64,000 nucleotides of DNA from Candidatus Pedobacter colombiensis (GTDB taxonomy: Bacteria; Bacteroidota; Bacteroidia; Sphingobacteriales; Sphingobacteriaceae): NCBI GenBank assembly GCA_029202485.1, contig CP119313.1, positions 1,054,001 to 1,118,000 on the forward strand. Direction: 5' to 3'. The position numbers and the translations under genes were made by a program. This document shows, piece after piece, positions 26,667-34,540 of the stretch. Position 1 is the stretch's first letter; each line of letters begins with the position of its first letter. The notes beneath the pieces were generated by a model. It was not told where the DNA came from and did not search any database. It saw nothing but the letters and a program-made list of their open reading frames with translations.

Positions 26667-27956
26667 GTGTCGTTAGATAAATTAAAACTAAGCAAGCCGC
26701 TTATCACCGCAATGAATGATGCGGGATACATCTCTGCAAAAGAAATTCAGGCAAAAACAATGTCGCGGATTATTGGTGGGCAGGATATAATAGCTATTGG
26801 TCCGGAAGGCTGTGGTAAAACTACGACTTATGTGCTTGGCGTTTTAATGAAGTTAAAATACAGTACCGATGAAGCGCCTAAGGTATTGATTCTGGTACCT
26901 GATGGGGAACGTGTAGAAGCTGTAATTAATGAGTTTATGTTATTGAGTAAAAACAGGAACTTACGGATTATCGGCTTATACGGTACAGGAGGGATGGAAG
27001 ATGATATCAATGACCTTTTAGATGGTATTGATATTGTTGTCGCTACGCCAACAAGGGCGCGTGCCATTTACCTTAAACTGGGCTTAAACCTCAATAGGCT
27101 GCAGATTTTTATTGTTGATGATGCCGAAGTGATTGTGAAGCAAGGGATGCAATTGCCTGTGGCCGAATTGGCCAGGAGTGCAGGCAAAGTGCAGCACTTG
27201 ATATTTACGACAGTGGTACATGATAAACTGAGCTTGATGATTGATCAGTTTATGAATTTCCCAACTACAATTGAGGTAGAGGATTTGGGCGATAGCAAAG
27301 CGGAAACGCATGAGCTTTTATTATACCAGCTACCTAATTTTAAGACAAAGATTAACCTGTTGAACCTTTTATTAAGGGATGATGAGGTATTTGATAAAGT
27401 AATTGTATTTGTAAATACCCGGTTAACTGCACAAAAGCTAGGTAAAAGCTTGCATTCTGCTAAGCCTGGTGCGGTTTCTGTACTAAATCCTTTGTTTTTT
27501 GATGAGGAAGGTTTTGATCATATCGAAGATTTTAAGGATACACCTGAGGCCAGAGTTTTAATTGTAGCCAATGAAGGGACGTCTGATTTTGATCTTTCCG
27601 GTATTCATTTTATGTTCCATTTTGAGGTTCCTGAAGAGAAGGAAATATTTTTAAAACGGGTAGTTAAAGAAGACGAGAGAGAGCTGGTTGCCATTACTTT
27701 TGCAACTGACCTTGAACTTGCCGAAGTAAGGAAAATTGAACAATCAATGGGTAAAAAGATTGATGTGATGGATTTACCTGAAGATTTGGTGATTGATAAA
27801 GCGGTTAAGGCTGCTTCAGGTAAAATCAAGAAAGAAGTTGTTGAAGGCCCTATAGGTGGTGGTGCTTTCCATGAAAAGAAGGAAAGCAATTCAAAGACCC
27901 ATAATTATGGGATAGGGCAGAAGGCTAAAATGACGATGAAGAAAAAACATGGATAG
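26667..27956 (+). CDS. DEAD-box RNA helicase-like protein with degenerate motifs
   Basis: A 429-residue two-RecA-domain protein starting at GTG 26667 (SLDKLKLSKPLITAMNDAGY fits the family start). The Q motif (about Q28), a P-loop GPEGCGKTT (45-53) and motif Ib ATPTR (126-130) are kept. Motif II is DDAE (151-154) instead of DEAD. Motif III SAT is replaced by TTV. Motif VI HRIGRxxR has become a LKRVVKEDER-type sequence before VAITF. So nucleotide binding is plausible but normal ATP hydrolysis/unwinding is doubtful. The tail is Lys-rich (KAKMTMKKKHG). It may act as an RNA-binding or ribosome-assembly factor; that is inference. Confidence 0.75.
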   Translation: MSLDKLKLSKPLITAMNDAGYISAKEIQAKTMSRIIGGQDIIAIGPEGCGKTTTYVLGVLMKLKYSTDEAPKVLILVPDGERVEAVINEFMLLSKNRNLRIIGLYGTGGMEDDINDLLDGIDIVVATPTRARAIYLKLGLNLNRLQIFIVDDAEVIVKQGMQLPVAELARSAGKVQHLIFTTVVHDKLSLMIDQFMNFPTTIEVEDLGDSKAETHELLLYQLPNFKTKINLLNLLLRDDEVFDKVIVFVNTRLTAQKLGKSLHSAKPGAVSVLNPLFFDEEGFDHIEDFKDTPEARVLIVANEGTSDFDLSGIHFMFHFEVPEEKEIFLKRVVKEDERELVAITFATDLELAEVRKIEQSMGKKIDVMDLPEDLVIDKAVKAASGKIKKEVVEGPIGGGAFHEKKESNSKTHNYGIGQKAKMTMKKKHG

Positions 27957-27959
27957 TGG

Positions 27960-28769
27960 TTATTTTTTTAACTTGGCTTCATTCCAATAGACATCCATTT
28001 CAGCCAAAGTCATATCCTGCAATTCCTTTCCGTTTTCTTTGGCTTTGCTTTCGAGATATTGAAAGCGCTTAATGAATTTTTTATTGGTTTTCTCAAGTGC
28101 ATTTTCCGGATTTATATTGATAAAGCGGGCATAGTTGATCAAAGAGAACAGTAAATCACCAAATTCATCTTCTGCTTTTTCAATATCAATAGCCGAGTTG
28201 TCGACCACATTAAACTCGGCTTTAAACTCCTGCATCTCCTCTTCAACTTTTTCCCAAACCTGAGATTTATCTTCCCAGTCGAATCCAACACCACGTGCTT
28301 TTTCCTGTATGCGGCTAGCTTTTACCAAAGATGGAAGACCGGCAGGCACACCGGACAATACAGATTTATTGCCTTCTTTGAGTTTAATTTTTTCCCAGTT
28401 GCGTTTTACATCCTGTTCATCCTGAACCTCTACATCGCCATAAATATGTGGGTGGCGGTTAATCAGTTTGTCGCACACGCTGTTTAACACATCTACGATA
28501 GTAAAGTCGTTAGTCTCAGCAGCAATGCGTGCATAAAACACCAGGTGCATCATTACATCACCCAATTCTTTTTTAACCTCTTCAAGATCGCCTTCTAAAA
28601 TCGCATCCGATAGCTCATATGTTTCTTCAATAGTAAGATGTCTCAATGTTTCCATAGTTTGTTTTTTATCCCATGGACATTGCGTACGCAGGGTATCTAA
28701 AACATTCAATAATCTAAGGAAAGCTGATGAAGGTTCTGTTGCTGTAACTGGAGGTATATTGTTGGGCAT
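27960..28769 (-). CDS. mazG: Nucleoside triphosphate pyrophosphohydrolase MazG
   Basis: A 269-residue all-helical NTP pyrophosphohydrolase that hydrolyses NTPs to NMP and PPi. The first MazG domain carries CPWDKKQTMETLRHLTIEETYEL (31-53) and the metal-binding EExxE...ExxD pattern (about E48, E49, E52 and later E68/D71). The second domain near 185-235 has EDEFGDLLFSLINYAR. Length is normal for the full two-domain enzyme. It is the last gene of a likely operon with the small membrane protein (9-bp gap), the AI-2E family transporter and mnmD. It is convergent with the DEAD-like gene, 3 bp apart. Confidence 0.93.
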   Translation of the reverse strand: MPNNIPPVTATEPSSAFLRLLNVLDTLRTQCPWDKKQTMETLRHLTIEETYELSDAILEGDLEEVKKELGDVMMHLVFYARIAAETNDFTIVDVLNSVCDKLINRHPHIYGDVEVQDEQDVKRNWEKIKLKEGNKSVLSGVPAGLPSLVKASRIQEKARGVGFDWEDKSQVWEKVEEEMQEFKAEFNVVDNSAIDIEKAEDEFGDLLFSLINYARFININPENALEKTNKKFIKRFQYLESKAKENGKELQDMTLAEMDVYWNEAKLKK

Positions 28770-28778
28770 TGTTAAGAA

Positions 28779-29084
28779 TTATTTTATGATGTTAAAGGTA
28801 ACCATCATTGTGGTTAAAAAAAGAACCAGCAGGCCAAATAAGAATATAAAATCTGCCATCTTTTCTAAATTTTCTAAGCGGTCACTTAGTGTCTTTTCTT
28901 TTCGCATAGAAAGGAAGGAAAGAATGGAGCTGATCATAAATAAAACAATGGCTAGTGCCGTAGTTTCATCAATTAATGTACTATCCTGCATTTTTGATAC
29001 TTTGATGGAGGTAAGCACAATAAAGCACAGTCCAAGTAAGGTAGCTGATGTGTTTAGGATGTGCGGGGATTTGTTCTCTTCCAT
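28779..29084 (-). CDS. Small membrane protein of unknown function
   Basis: A 101-residue protein with three predicted membrane helices (about 9-27, 42-59 and 79-98), the last two joined by a charged amphipathic stretch (RKEKTLSDRLENLEKMADF). There is no recognisable motif. It sits tightly between the AI-2E family transporter (9-bp gap) and mazG (9-bp gap) on the same strand, so co-expression is very likely. Function unknown. Confidence 0.7.
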   Translation of the reverse strand: MEENKSPHILNTSATLLGLCFIVLTSIKVSKMQDSTLIDETTALAIVLFMISSILSFLSMRKEKTLSDRLENLEKMADFIFLFGLLVLFLTTMMVTFNIIK

Positions 29085-29093
29085 AACTTTCTA

Positions 29094-30206
29094 CTATTCT
29101 TGTTCTTCAAGTTTTATTTTTTTGGTAATACGGTATACCCTTCTTTTCTTTAAGGGTTTTTCTTCGCTTCCTAATAAAATACCCCATGGTTTTAAAGGGT
29201 CAACCTTATCAAAAATGATTTTAAGTACTGCAAGGTAGGGGATACATAGAAACATGCCTGATATACCCCATATCATTTCGCCTATTACAATGCCAATAAA
29301 GGCAAATAAAGCGTTTATTTTCACTTTAGAACCCACAACTAGGGGCATCAATATATTTCCATCAAGTGCATGAACAGAGACGAAGGCAACTACAATTAAG
29401 AAAACCTTACCTGCTCCGGCAGTGGCAAAGGTAATGAGTATGCTAATCAGCAACGCGGTAAAGATTCCCAGGTAGGGGATGACATTAAAAATCCCCGTAA
29501 TCAGACCGAGTAGAATAGCATATTTTACATTTAATACCAGGAGCAGGAATATCATTAATATAGTAACGATAAACATTTGTAAAAACAGGCCTGTTATGTA
29601 TCTCTTAATGATATATTGTACTTGTCTTACTATTTCGCCTACCTTTTGTGCATGTTTTTCTTCAAAAACTGAGGTCAGAAAATTAAAAAGTACAGCACGA
29701 TAGTTAAGGATAAAAAAGGTAAACAAAAGCAGAAAAAAGAGGAATAGAAAAGTAGAGGATACCGTAAGTAATGTAGCTCCAACTACAGAAGCACTTGTTG
29801 ATAAAGCATTGCTAGCACTATTTTTAAGGTAGTCTATTTGTTTTTGTGTGTTGACATTGAATGTTCTGGAAATCCAAAGCTGTATATCGTGAAAAGCAGT
29901 TTCGGCCTGGTGTCTTAATAATGGCCAGTCTTTCCAGAGATCGGTGAGCTGATTGATCAGGAAGTAAAGTATTCCAGAAATGACAGCAATCATCAATACT
30001 ACAGATACAATGGCTGCAATGCTTCTTTTGAAACGCCATTTTCGCTCCATGTAACCGCATAGCGGCAACAACAACAACGCCAATAAAAAGGAGGTTAGTA
30101 AAGGAGCTAACAGCGTTTGCCCCTGAATAGCCAGATAACCCAGGCTAATAATCGAAAATAACACCATTGCTAACTTGGTGTAAAATGGCCGGGAGATGTC
30201 TTTCAT
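29094..30206 (-). CDS. AI-2E family transporter (PF01594-type permease)
   Basis: A 370-residue inner-membrane protein with about eight helices. It shows the family core: an N-terminal pair of helices, a long amphipathic middle region (~85-140) and the C-terminal cluster YITGLFLQMFIV... GLITGIFNVIPYLGIFTA...NILMPLVVGSKVKINALFAFIGIVIGEMIWG, a strong signature of this superfamily. Members include TqsA and Na+/H+ antiporter-like proteins; the substrate cannot be told. The C-terminus is Lys-rich and cytosolic. It is an operon member between mnmD and the small membrane protein. Confidence 0.85.
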   Translation of the reverse strand: MKDISRPFYTKLAMVLFSIISLGYLAIQGQTLLAPLLTSFLLALLLLPLCGYMERKWRFKRSIAAIVSVVLMIAVISGILYFLINQLTDLWKDWPLLRHQAETAFHDIQLWISRTFNVNTQKQIDYLKNSASNALSTSASVVGATLLTVSSTFLFLFFLLLFTFFILNYRAVLFNFLTSVFEEKHAQKVGEIVRQVQYIIKRYITGLFLQMFIVTILMIFLLLVLNVKYAILLGLITGIFNVIPYLGIFTALLISILITFATAGAGKVFLIVVAFVSVHALDGNILMPLVVGSKVKINALFAFIGIVIGEMIWGISGMFLCIPYLAVLKIIFDKVDPLKPWGILLGSEEKPLKKRRVYRITKKIKLEEQE

Positions 30207-30233
30207 TTATAGATGGGTTAATAATTAGGTAAT

Positions 30234-30902
30234 TTATCCTTTTGTAGCTCTTAACATTTCCCTTTTTCCGGGAGCACCTTGTAATTTCTCTATCGTAAAG
30301 CCAATGCTTTTTAATGCGCGCTTTAGCTTACCGGTAATGGCATAAGTTACAAAAATACCGCCAGATTTGAGAAACTGACAAACATGAGCAATAATTTCAT
30401 CGGTCCACATTTCGGGCTGATGCTGTACGGAAAAAGCATCGTAATAGATCAAGTCAAATTGTTGATCGGTTTCATATCTATGCAGATAGGTATGTACAAT
30501 TCTTAATCGCTGATCGGGAAGGATGTTTACGGTTTGCTGTAAGGCTTTGCCGTAATTGTTAACCACTCCATCCCATATCGGTTTTGGTACATAGTTATTG
30601 TATCCTGTTGATTCCAGCTCTTCAATTTGTAGCGGAAATGCTTCTAGTGAGGTATAATTAAGCTTTACTTGATTTTCTTCTGCATAAGCTGCACTCAGCA
30701 AAAAATTGAGACCTGTACCAAAGCCAACTTCAAGAATATTGATCTCCTGATCAGGGAAGGTAGCAATGGCATGTTTTAATCCGGCATCGATAAATACATG
30801 TTTGCTTTCCTGTAAGGCGCCATGTTTAGAGTGGTAATGCTCGCCAATGCTTTCGTTGTATAAGGTGTTGGAACCGTCGGCCGTTAAAGTGATCTTATTC
30901 AT
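30234..30902 (-). CDS. mnmD: tRNA (mnm5s2U34)-methyltransferase MnmD
   Basis: A 222-residue SAM-dependent methyltransferase that completes the mnm5 side chain at tRNA wobble U34. It matches the MnmD domain without the MnmC oxidase part: ESIGEHYHSKHGALQESKHVFIDAG (17-41), SAM loop EVGFGTGLNF (58-67), and YYDAFSVQHQPEMW near 153-166. Bacteroidota carry this stand-alone form. It is the first gene of the probable operon mnmD-transporter-membrane protein-mazG, with a promoter element 5 bp before its ATG. Confidence 0.9.
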   Translation of the reverse strand: MNKITLTADGSNTLYNESIGEHYHSKHGALQESKHVFIDAGLKHAIATFPDQEINILEVGFGTGLNFLLSAAYAEENQVKLNYTSLEAFPLQIEELESTGYNNYVPKPIWDGVVNNYGKALQQTVNILPDQRLRIVHTYLHRYETDQQFDLIYYDAFSVQHQPEMWTDEIIAHVCQFLKSGGIFVTYAITGKLKRALKSIGFTIEKLQGAPGKREMLRATKG

Positions 30903-30907
30903 TACTG

Positions 30908-30915
30908 CAAACTTA
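30908..30915 (-). promoter_or_regulatory. -7 promoter element TAAGTTTG of the mnmD operon
   Basis: An exact TAnnTTTG match on the minus strand ending 6 bp before the mnmD start, so the transcript would be almost leaderless. Confidence 0.5.
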
Positions 30916-30957
30916 GATAAAATAGTTTTTAACTTTAGTGCTTATTAATTACCTGTT

Positions 30958-31293
30958 ATGGATATAGAATCATTGAGGGACTATTGTCTCGGTTTGCGTG
31001 GTGCAACAGAAGGAATGAAATGGGAACACCTCTGTTTTATGATAGAAGAGAAAATTTTTGTACTTGCTTCATTAGAGGATGGACATCTTTGCATGAAATG
31101 TGATCCTGAAGATTTTGACGAGCTTACGGCAAGGCATGGCATTCAGCAGGCCCCTCACTTTGCGCGTAGGCAATGGGTTGAACTGGAAAGTCTGGAGGTA
31201 ATGCCTGACAACGAATTGCAAAAACGTATTGCCGATTCGCGTAAATTGGTTTTAAGTAAATTGTCTAAGAAAATACAGTCGAAGTATGCGTAG
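30958..31293 (+). CDS. MmcQ/YjbR family protein
   Basis: A 111-residue protein of the MmcQ/YjbR family: IESLRDYCLGLRGATEGMKWEHLCFMIEEKIFVLASL at the N-terminus, then MKCDPEDFDELTARHGIQQAPHFARRQWVELESLEVMPDNEL, and a basic C-terminal helix (RKLVLSKLSKKIQSKYA). The family has a double-wing CyaY-like fold and was proposed to bind DNA, but its role is not established. It is transcribed alone, divergent from mnmD. Confidence 0.85.
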   Translation: MDIESLRDYCLGLRGATEGMKWEHLCFMIEEKIFVLASLEDGHLCMKCDPEDFDELTARHGIQQAPHFARRQWVELESLEVMPDNELQKRIADSRKLVLSKLSKKIQSKYA

Positions 31294-31319
31294 CTTCCAT
31301 AGAAGAGAGGCTGTAGTAA

Positions 31320-33356
31320 TTACCACAGCCAAATTCTCTCTTCCGGTTTTTTATACAATTTATCGCCTGGCTGTACATCAAATGCTTTATACCAGGCATC
31401 CATATTTACAGGGGCGCCGATAGTTCTGAATTGACCTGGCGAGTGTGTATCTGTTTTGATCATCTGTGCCGCAGTTTCAGGTAAGATATTTCCCCTCCAT
31501 ACCTGCGCCCATGATAAGAAGAATCGCTGATCAGGGGTAAAACCGTCAATTTTTTCGGTGCTCTGCCCTTGTTTGGTCATCTTAAAAGCTTCATAAGCTG
31601 CGTTTAAACCACCCAGGTCACCTATGTTTTCGCCCATGGTGAATTTTCCGTTTACCGGGATGGTATCCAGTACTTTATAACCATCAAACTGCTCCCCAAG
31701 CAATTTGGTTTTTGCATTAAATTTGTCGCGGTCTTCCGTAGTCCACCAGTTACGGAGGTTTCCATCTTTATCATACTGACTGCCTGTATCATCAAAGCCG
31801 TGTGACATTTCATGTCCGATTACTGCGCCGATACCACCATAATTTACGGCGTCATCTGCATTTGGATCGAAGAAAGGGAATTGTAAAATTCCGGCTGGAA
31901 ATACAATCTCGTTCATCGTAGAACTGTAATAGGCATTCACTGTAGGAGGGGTCATACCAAAACGGGTGCGGTCTACGGGTTTACCCAGCTGATCAACCAT
32001 TTCCTTGTAGCCCCAGGCTCCGGCATTGTGGAGGTTTTGCAAGTAAGTAGTCGGGTTGATGACTAATCCATCATATGTTCTCCATTTTGAAGGGTAGCCT
32101 ATTTTTGGAACAAACGCATGCAGCTTTTCAAGCGCTTTTTGTTTGGTTACATTGCTCATCCAGTCGAGGTTGTTGATCCTGATTTCGAAGGCTTTTCTGA
32201 GATTGGCAATTAGTTGATCCATCCTCACCTTAGCATCTGGCTTAAAGTATTTGGCCACATAGAGCTGTCCTAAAAGATCACCAATGGTACCATCTGTTAG
32301 TTGCGACATCCTTTGCCAGCGTGGCGTTTGTACTTTTTGGCCTGTCTGTGCCTGGTTAAAGGCAAAAGTAGCATTCACAAATGGGCTGCTTAAATTTGGT
32401 GCGGCACTTTTTAAAATGTTCCATTCCAGATAGGTTTTCCATTTAGAGAGCGGTATGCTTTTTAGCATGCCATCCAAGCTTACAAAGAATTTAGGTGTAG
32501 ACACGAGTACGGTATCCTGCCCGTTTACCAGAAATTTAGTAAACAGCGTAGTCCAGTTAATTCCCGGTGTGGTCTTGCTAAAATCTGATATGGTAAACTT
32601 ATTATAGGTTTTATAGGGATCGCGCATTTCCAGTTTGGTCATTTGCGCTTCGGCAAATTGCTTTTCTATAGCCATCACTGTTGCTGCTTTTTTAGCAGCT
32701 TCTGCAGTATTGCTACCTGTTAATTTAAACAGGGTGGTCATATAGTTGGTGTATGCTTCCCGGATTTTTACACTCCTGCTATCGTCTTTCAGGTAATAAT
32801 CACGATCGGGTAGCGTAGTGCCTCCCTGTCCAAGCTGTGGCAGGTATTTGTTTACGTTTTTCCTGTCCTGTCCTACACCAAAGCCAAACATTGGCGTCGC
32901 AACGCCAGTTGTACGCAGGTAGGCAACATGATTCAATATCTCTTCAATATTTTTGAGTTGTTTAACTTTTTCCAGTTCAGGTTTGATGGGCGTGTAACCC
33001 AGTTTTTCGATGCGGAGACTATCCATAGCTGCCTTGTAAAAATCGCCCACACGCTTTTTTAGGGAGCCAGCCGGTGCAGATTGATCTGCCGCAGCTTCTT
33101 CTACCAGACCTTTTACTGCATTGATATTGAAATCTCTTAAAGCATTAAAACTGCCCCAGCGGGTTTCTTTTGCCGGAACGGGATTGTTTTTTATCCAGGT
33201 GCCACTCGCGTACTGATAAAAATCATCACCAGGTTTTACCGAAAGATCCATGTTTGCAGGGTCTATAAATTTTTGTGTCAATTGTGCATCAGCTGAATAG
33301 CTGGCCGCTATAACGCCTAAGACGGCGGCAACAGTTTTTATTGAAGTTAATTTCAT
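31320..33356 (-). CDS. M13-family (neprilysin/PepO-like) zinc metallopeptidase, secreted
   Basis: A 678-residue zinc endopeptidase with a signal peptide ending near SYSADAQ. The catalytic domain has HEMSH (H515, E516, H519) in VIGHEMSHGFDDTG, the third zinc ligand Glu in GENIGDLGG (about E576), the substrate-binding NAYYSSTMNEIVFPAG segment, and the characteristic C-terminal tryptophan (IWLW). All catalytic residues are present. It probably digests peptides in the periplasm or outside the cell. An imperfect palindrome, GGTGCATATATACACC (33374-33389), lies just upstream and might be an operator. It is a single gene. Confidence 0.92.
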   Translation of the reverse strand: MKLTSIKTVAAVLGVIAASYSADAQLTQKFIDPANMDLSVKPGDDFYQYASGTWIKNNPVPAKETRWGSFNALRDFNINAVKGLVEEAAADQSAPAGSLKKRVGDFYKAAMDSLRIEKLGYTPIKPELEKVKQLKNIEEILNHVAYLRTTGVATPMFGFGVGQDRKNVNKYLPQLGQGGTTLPDRDYYLKDDSRSVKIREAYTNYMTTLFKLTGSNTAEAAKKAATVMAIEKQFAEAQMTKLEMRDPYKTYNKFTISDFSKTTPGINWTTLFTKFLVNGQDTVLVSTPKFFVSLDGMLKSIPLSKWKTYLEWNILKSAAPNLSSPFVNATFAFNQAQTGQKVQTPRWQRMSQLTDGTIGDLLGQLYVAKYFKPDAKVRMDQLIANLRKAFEIRINNLDWMSNVTKQKALEKLHAFVPKIGYPSKWRTYDGLVINPTTYLQNLHNAGAWGYKEMVDQLGKPVDRTRFGMTPPTVNAYYSSTMNEIVFPAGILQFPFFDPNADDAVNYGGIGAVIGHEMSHGFDDTGSQYDKDGNLRNWWTTEDRDKFNAKTKLLGEQFDGYKVLDTIPVNGKFTMGENIGDLGGLNAAYEAFKMTKQGQSTEKIDGFTPDQRFFLSWAQVWRGNILPETAAQMIKTDTHSPGQFRTIGAPVNMDAWYKAFDVQPGDKLYKKPEERIWLW

Positions 33357-33591
33357 AAATAAAAGTTAGTATAGGTGCATATATACACCATTACATAAAA
33401 GTAATAAATATGCTCAAATAAGCATTTTGTATAATGAAATTATTACTTATTAAACCAATAGTAAATCTTGGTGAGTCCAAGTTTCCTGAGGATGGTACCG
33501 GTGAAAGAAAATACATTTATCGTCTTCATCTCTTCTCGTTTTATATGTATTTAACATATTTTAACAAAAAATATTGTGCGAAGTGTGAAAT

Positions 33592-34464
33592 TTATGCTAT
33601 TAATTTTTTACGCTGACCGATATACAATCCGGTTATTACCAGGAATGTTCCTACTACTGTGTATAATGTAATGGGTTCATTTAATAGCCACCATGCATAG
33701 AAAAAACCAAATAACGGACATAGAAATAACCATAATGAGGCTTTTACTGTATCTATTTTTAGGAGGTAAAACCAGCAGATCAGTCCGATTACGGAAACAG
33801 CTAAACTAAGCCACAGTACTGCATAAATAAGGCGACTATCAAACTGTACGGTAGAAAAATCGCTCATGGCAAAGGTAAAAGGGAGTAAAAATAGTCCGCC
33901 AAGTGTTACCTGCCAACCATTGATCAAGAGGTTAGGTAGTGTCCACTTAACCTGAGCATAATAAACACTGGCAAAGGAAACTGCAACCATGCTTAGCATC
34001 AGGATGATTACGCCAAAGACACTGGTGTTGCTGGTTTTGAGCAGTGGGTAAGTGGCAAGTGCTATACCGGCCATGCCAATAATGATACTGAAAATTTCGG
34101 CTTTTTCCGGTTTGCGCCCTATTAACCAGGAGGATAGTAAAACGATGAGTAAGGGGTTGGTAGAAGTGGCCAGACTGCCGATGCCGGCAGCAGTATATTT
34201 CATTGCAAACACATACATACCAAGGTATACTGTCGTATTTAAAAAGCCAAAAATGGCAAGTTGCCGCCATTCTTGTGTGCTGGGCAATCTGTATTGCTTA
34301 TCTCTGCTGATCAGATAACAAAAGCCCAGCAGAACAAATCCTGCAATAAAGAAACGCAGGTTGCCTAGCATTAATGGTGGCGCTGACAGGATACCAAACT
34401 TAGTAGCAACAGAAGCGGAGGCCCATAACATGGCAAAGAGGAGACCGGTAAGTATCGTTTTCAT
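33592..34464 (-). CDS. EamA/DMT-superfamily transporter
   Basis: A 290-residue inner-membrane protein with ten predicted helices in two EamA repeats: TGLLFAMLWASASVATKFG... at the start, and the second repeat with SFASVYYAQVKW...LWLSLAVSVIGLICWFYLLKIDTVKASLWLFLCPLFGFFYAWWLLNEP. This is the drug/metabolite transporter pattern; the substrate is usually an amino acid or metabolite exported from the cell. A TACCTTTG promoter element ends 5 bp before the ATG. It is divergent from the DPP4-like gene. Confidence 0.85.
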   Translation of the reverse strand: MKTILTGLLFAMLWASASVATKFGILSAPPLMLGNLRFFIAGFVLLGFCYLISRDKQYRLPSTQEWRQLAIFGFLNTTVYLGMYVFAMKYTAAGIGSLATSTNPLLIVLLSSWLIGRKPEKAEIFSIIIGMAGIALATYPLLKTSNTSVFGVIILMLSMVAVSFASVYYAQVKWTLPNLLINGWQVTLGGLFLLPFTFAMSDFSTVQFDSRLIYAVLWLSLAVSVIGLICWFYLLKIDTVKASLWLFLCPLFGFFYAWWLLNEPITLYTVVGTFLVITGLYIGQRKKLIA

Positions 34465-34469
34465 TACGA

Positions 34470-34477
34470 CAAAGGTA
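34470..34477 (-). promoter_or_regulatory. -7 promoter element TACCTTTG of the EamA transporter gene
   Basis: An exact TAnnTTTG match on the minus strand, 5 bp before the ATG at 34464; nearly leaderless. Confidence 0.45.
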
Positions 34478-34511
34478 AGTCAAGATGCAATGTTATTTGC
34501 TGCATTTTATA

Positions 34512-34519
34512 TAAGTTTG
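34512..34519 (+). promoter_or_regulatory. -7 promoter element TAAGTTTG of the DPP4-like gene
   Basis: An exact TAnnTTTG match 21 bp before the ATG at 34541. It lies in the short divergent gap and rules out the upstream in-frame start at 34361, which would place the promoter inside the gene. Confidence 0.5.
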
Positions 34520-34540
34520 TCCAAACTAATTTTTATACGA

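Noticed and set aside
33434..33616. 60-codon open frame on the plus strand
   Set aside because: Low-complexity translation of AT-rich intergenic DNA, running into the convergent EamA gene; no start context.
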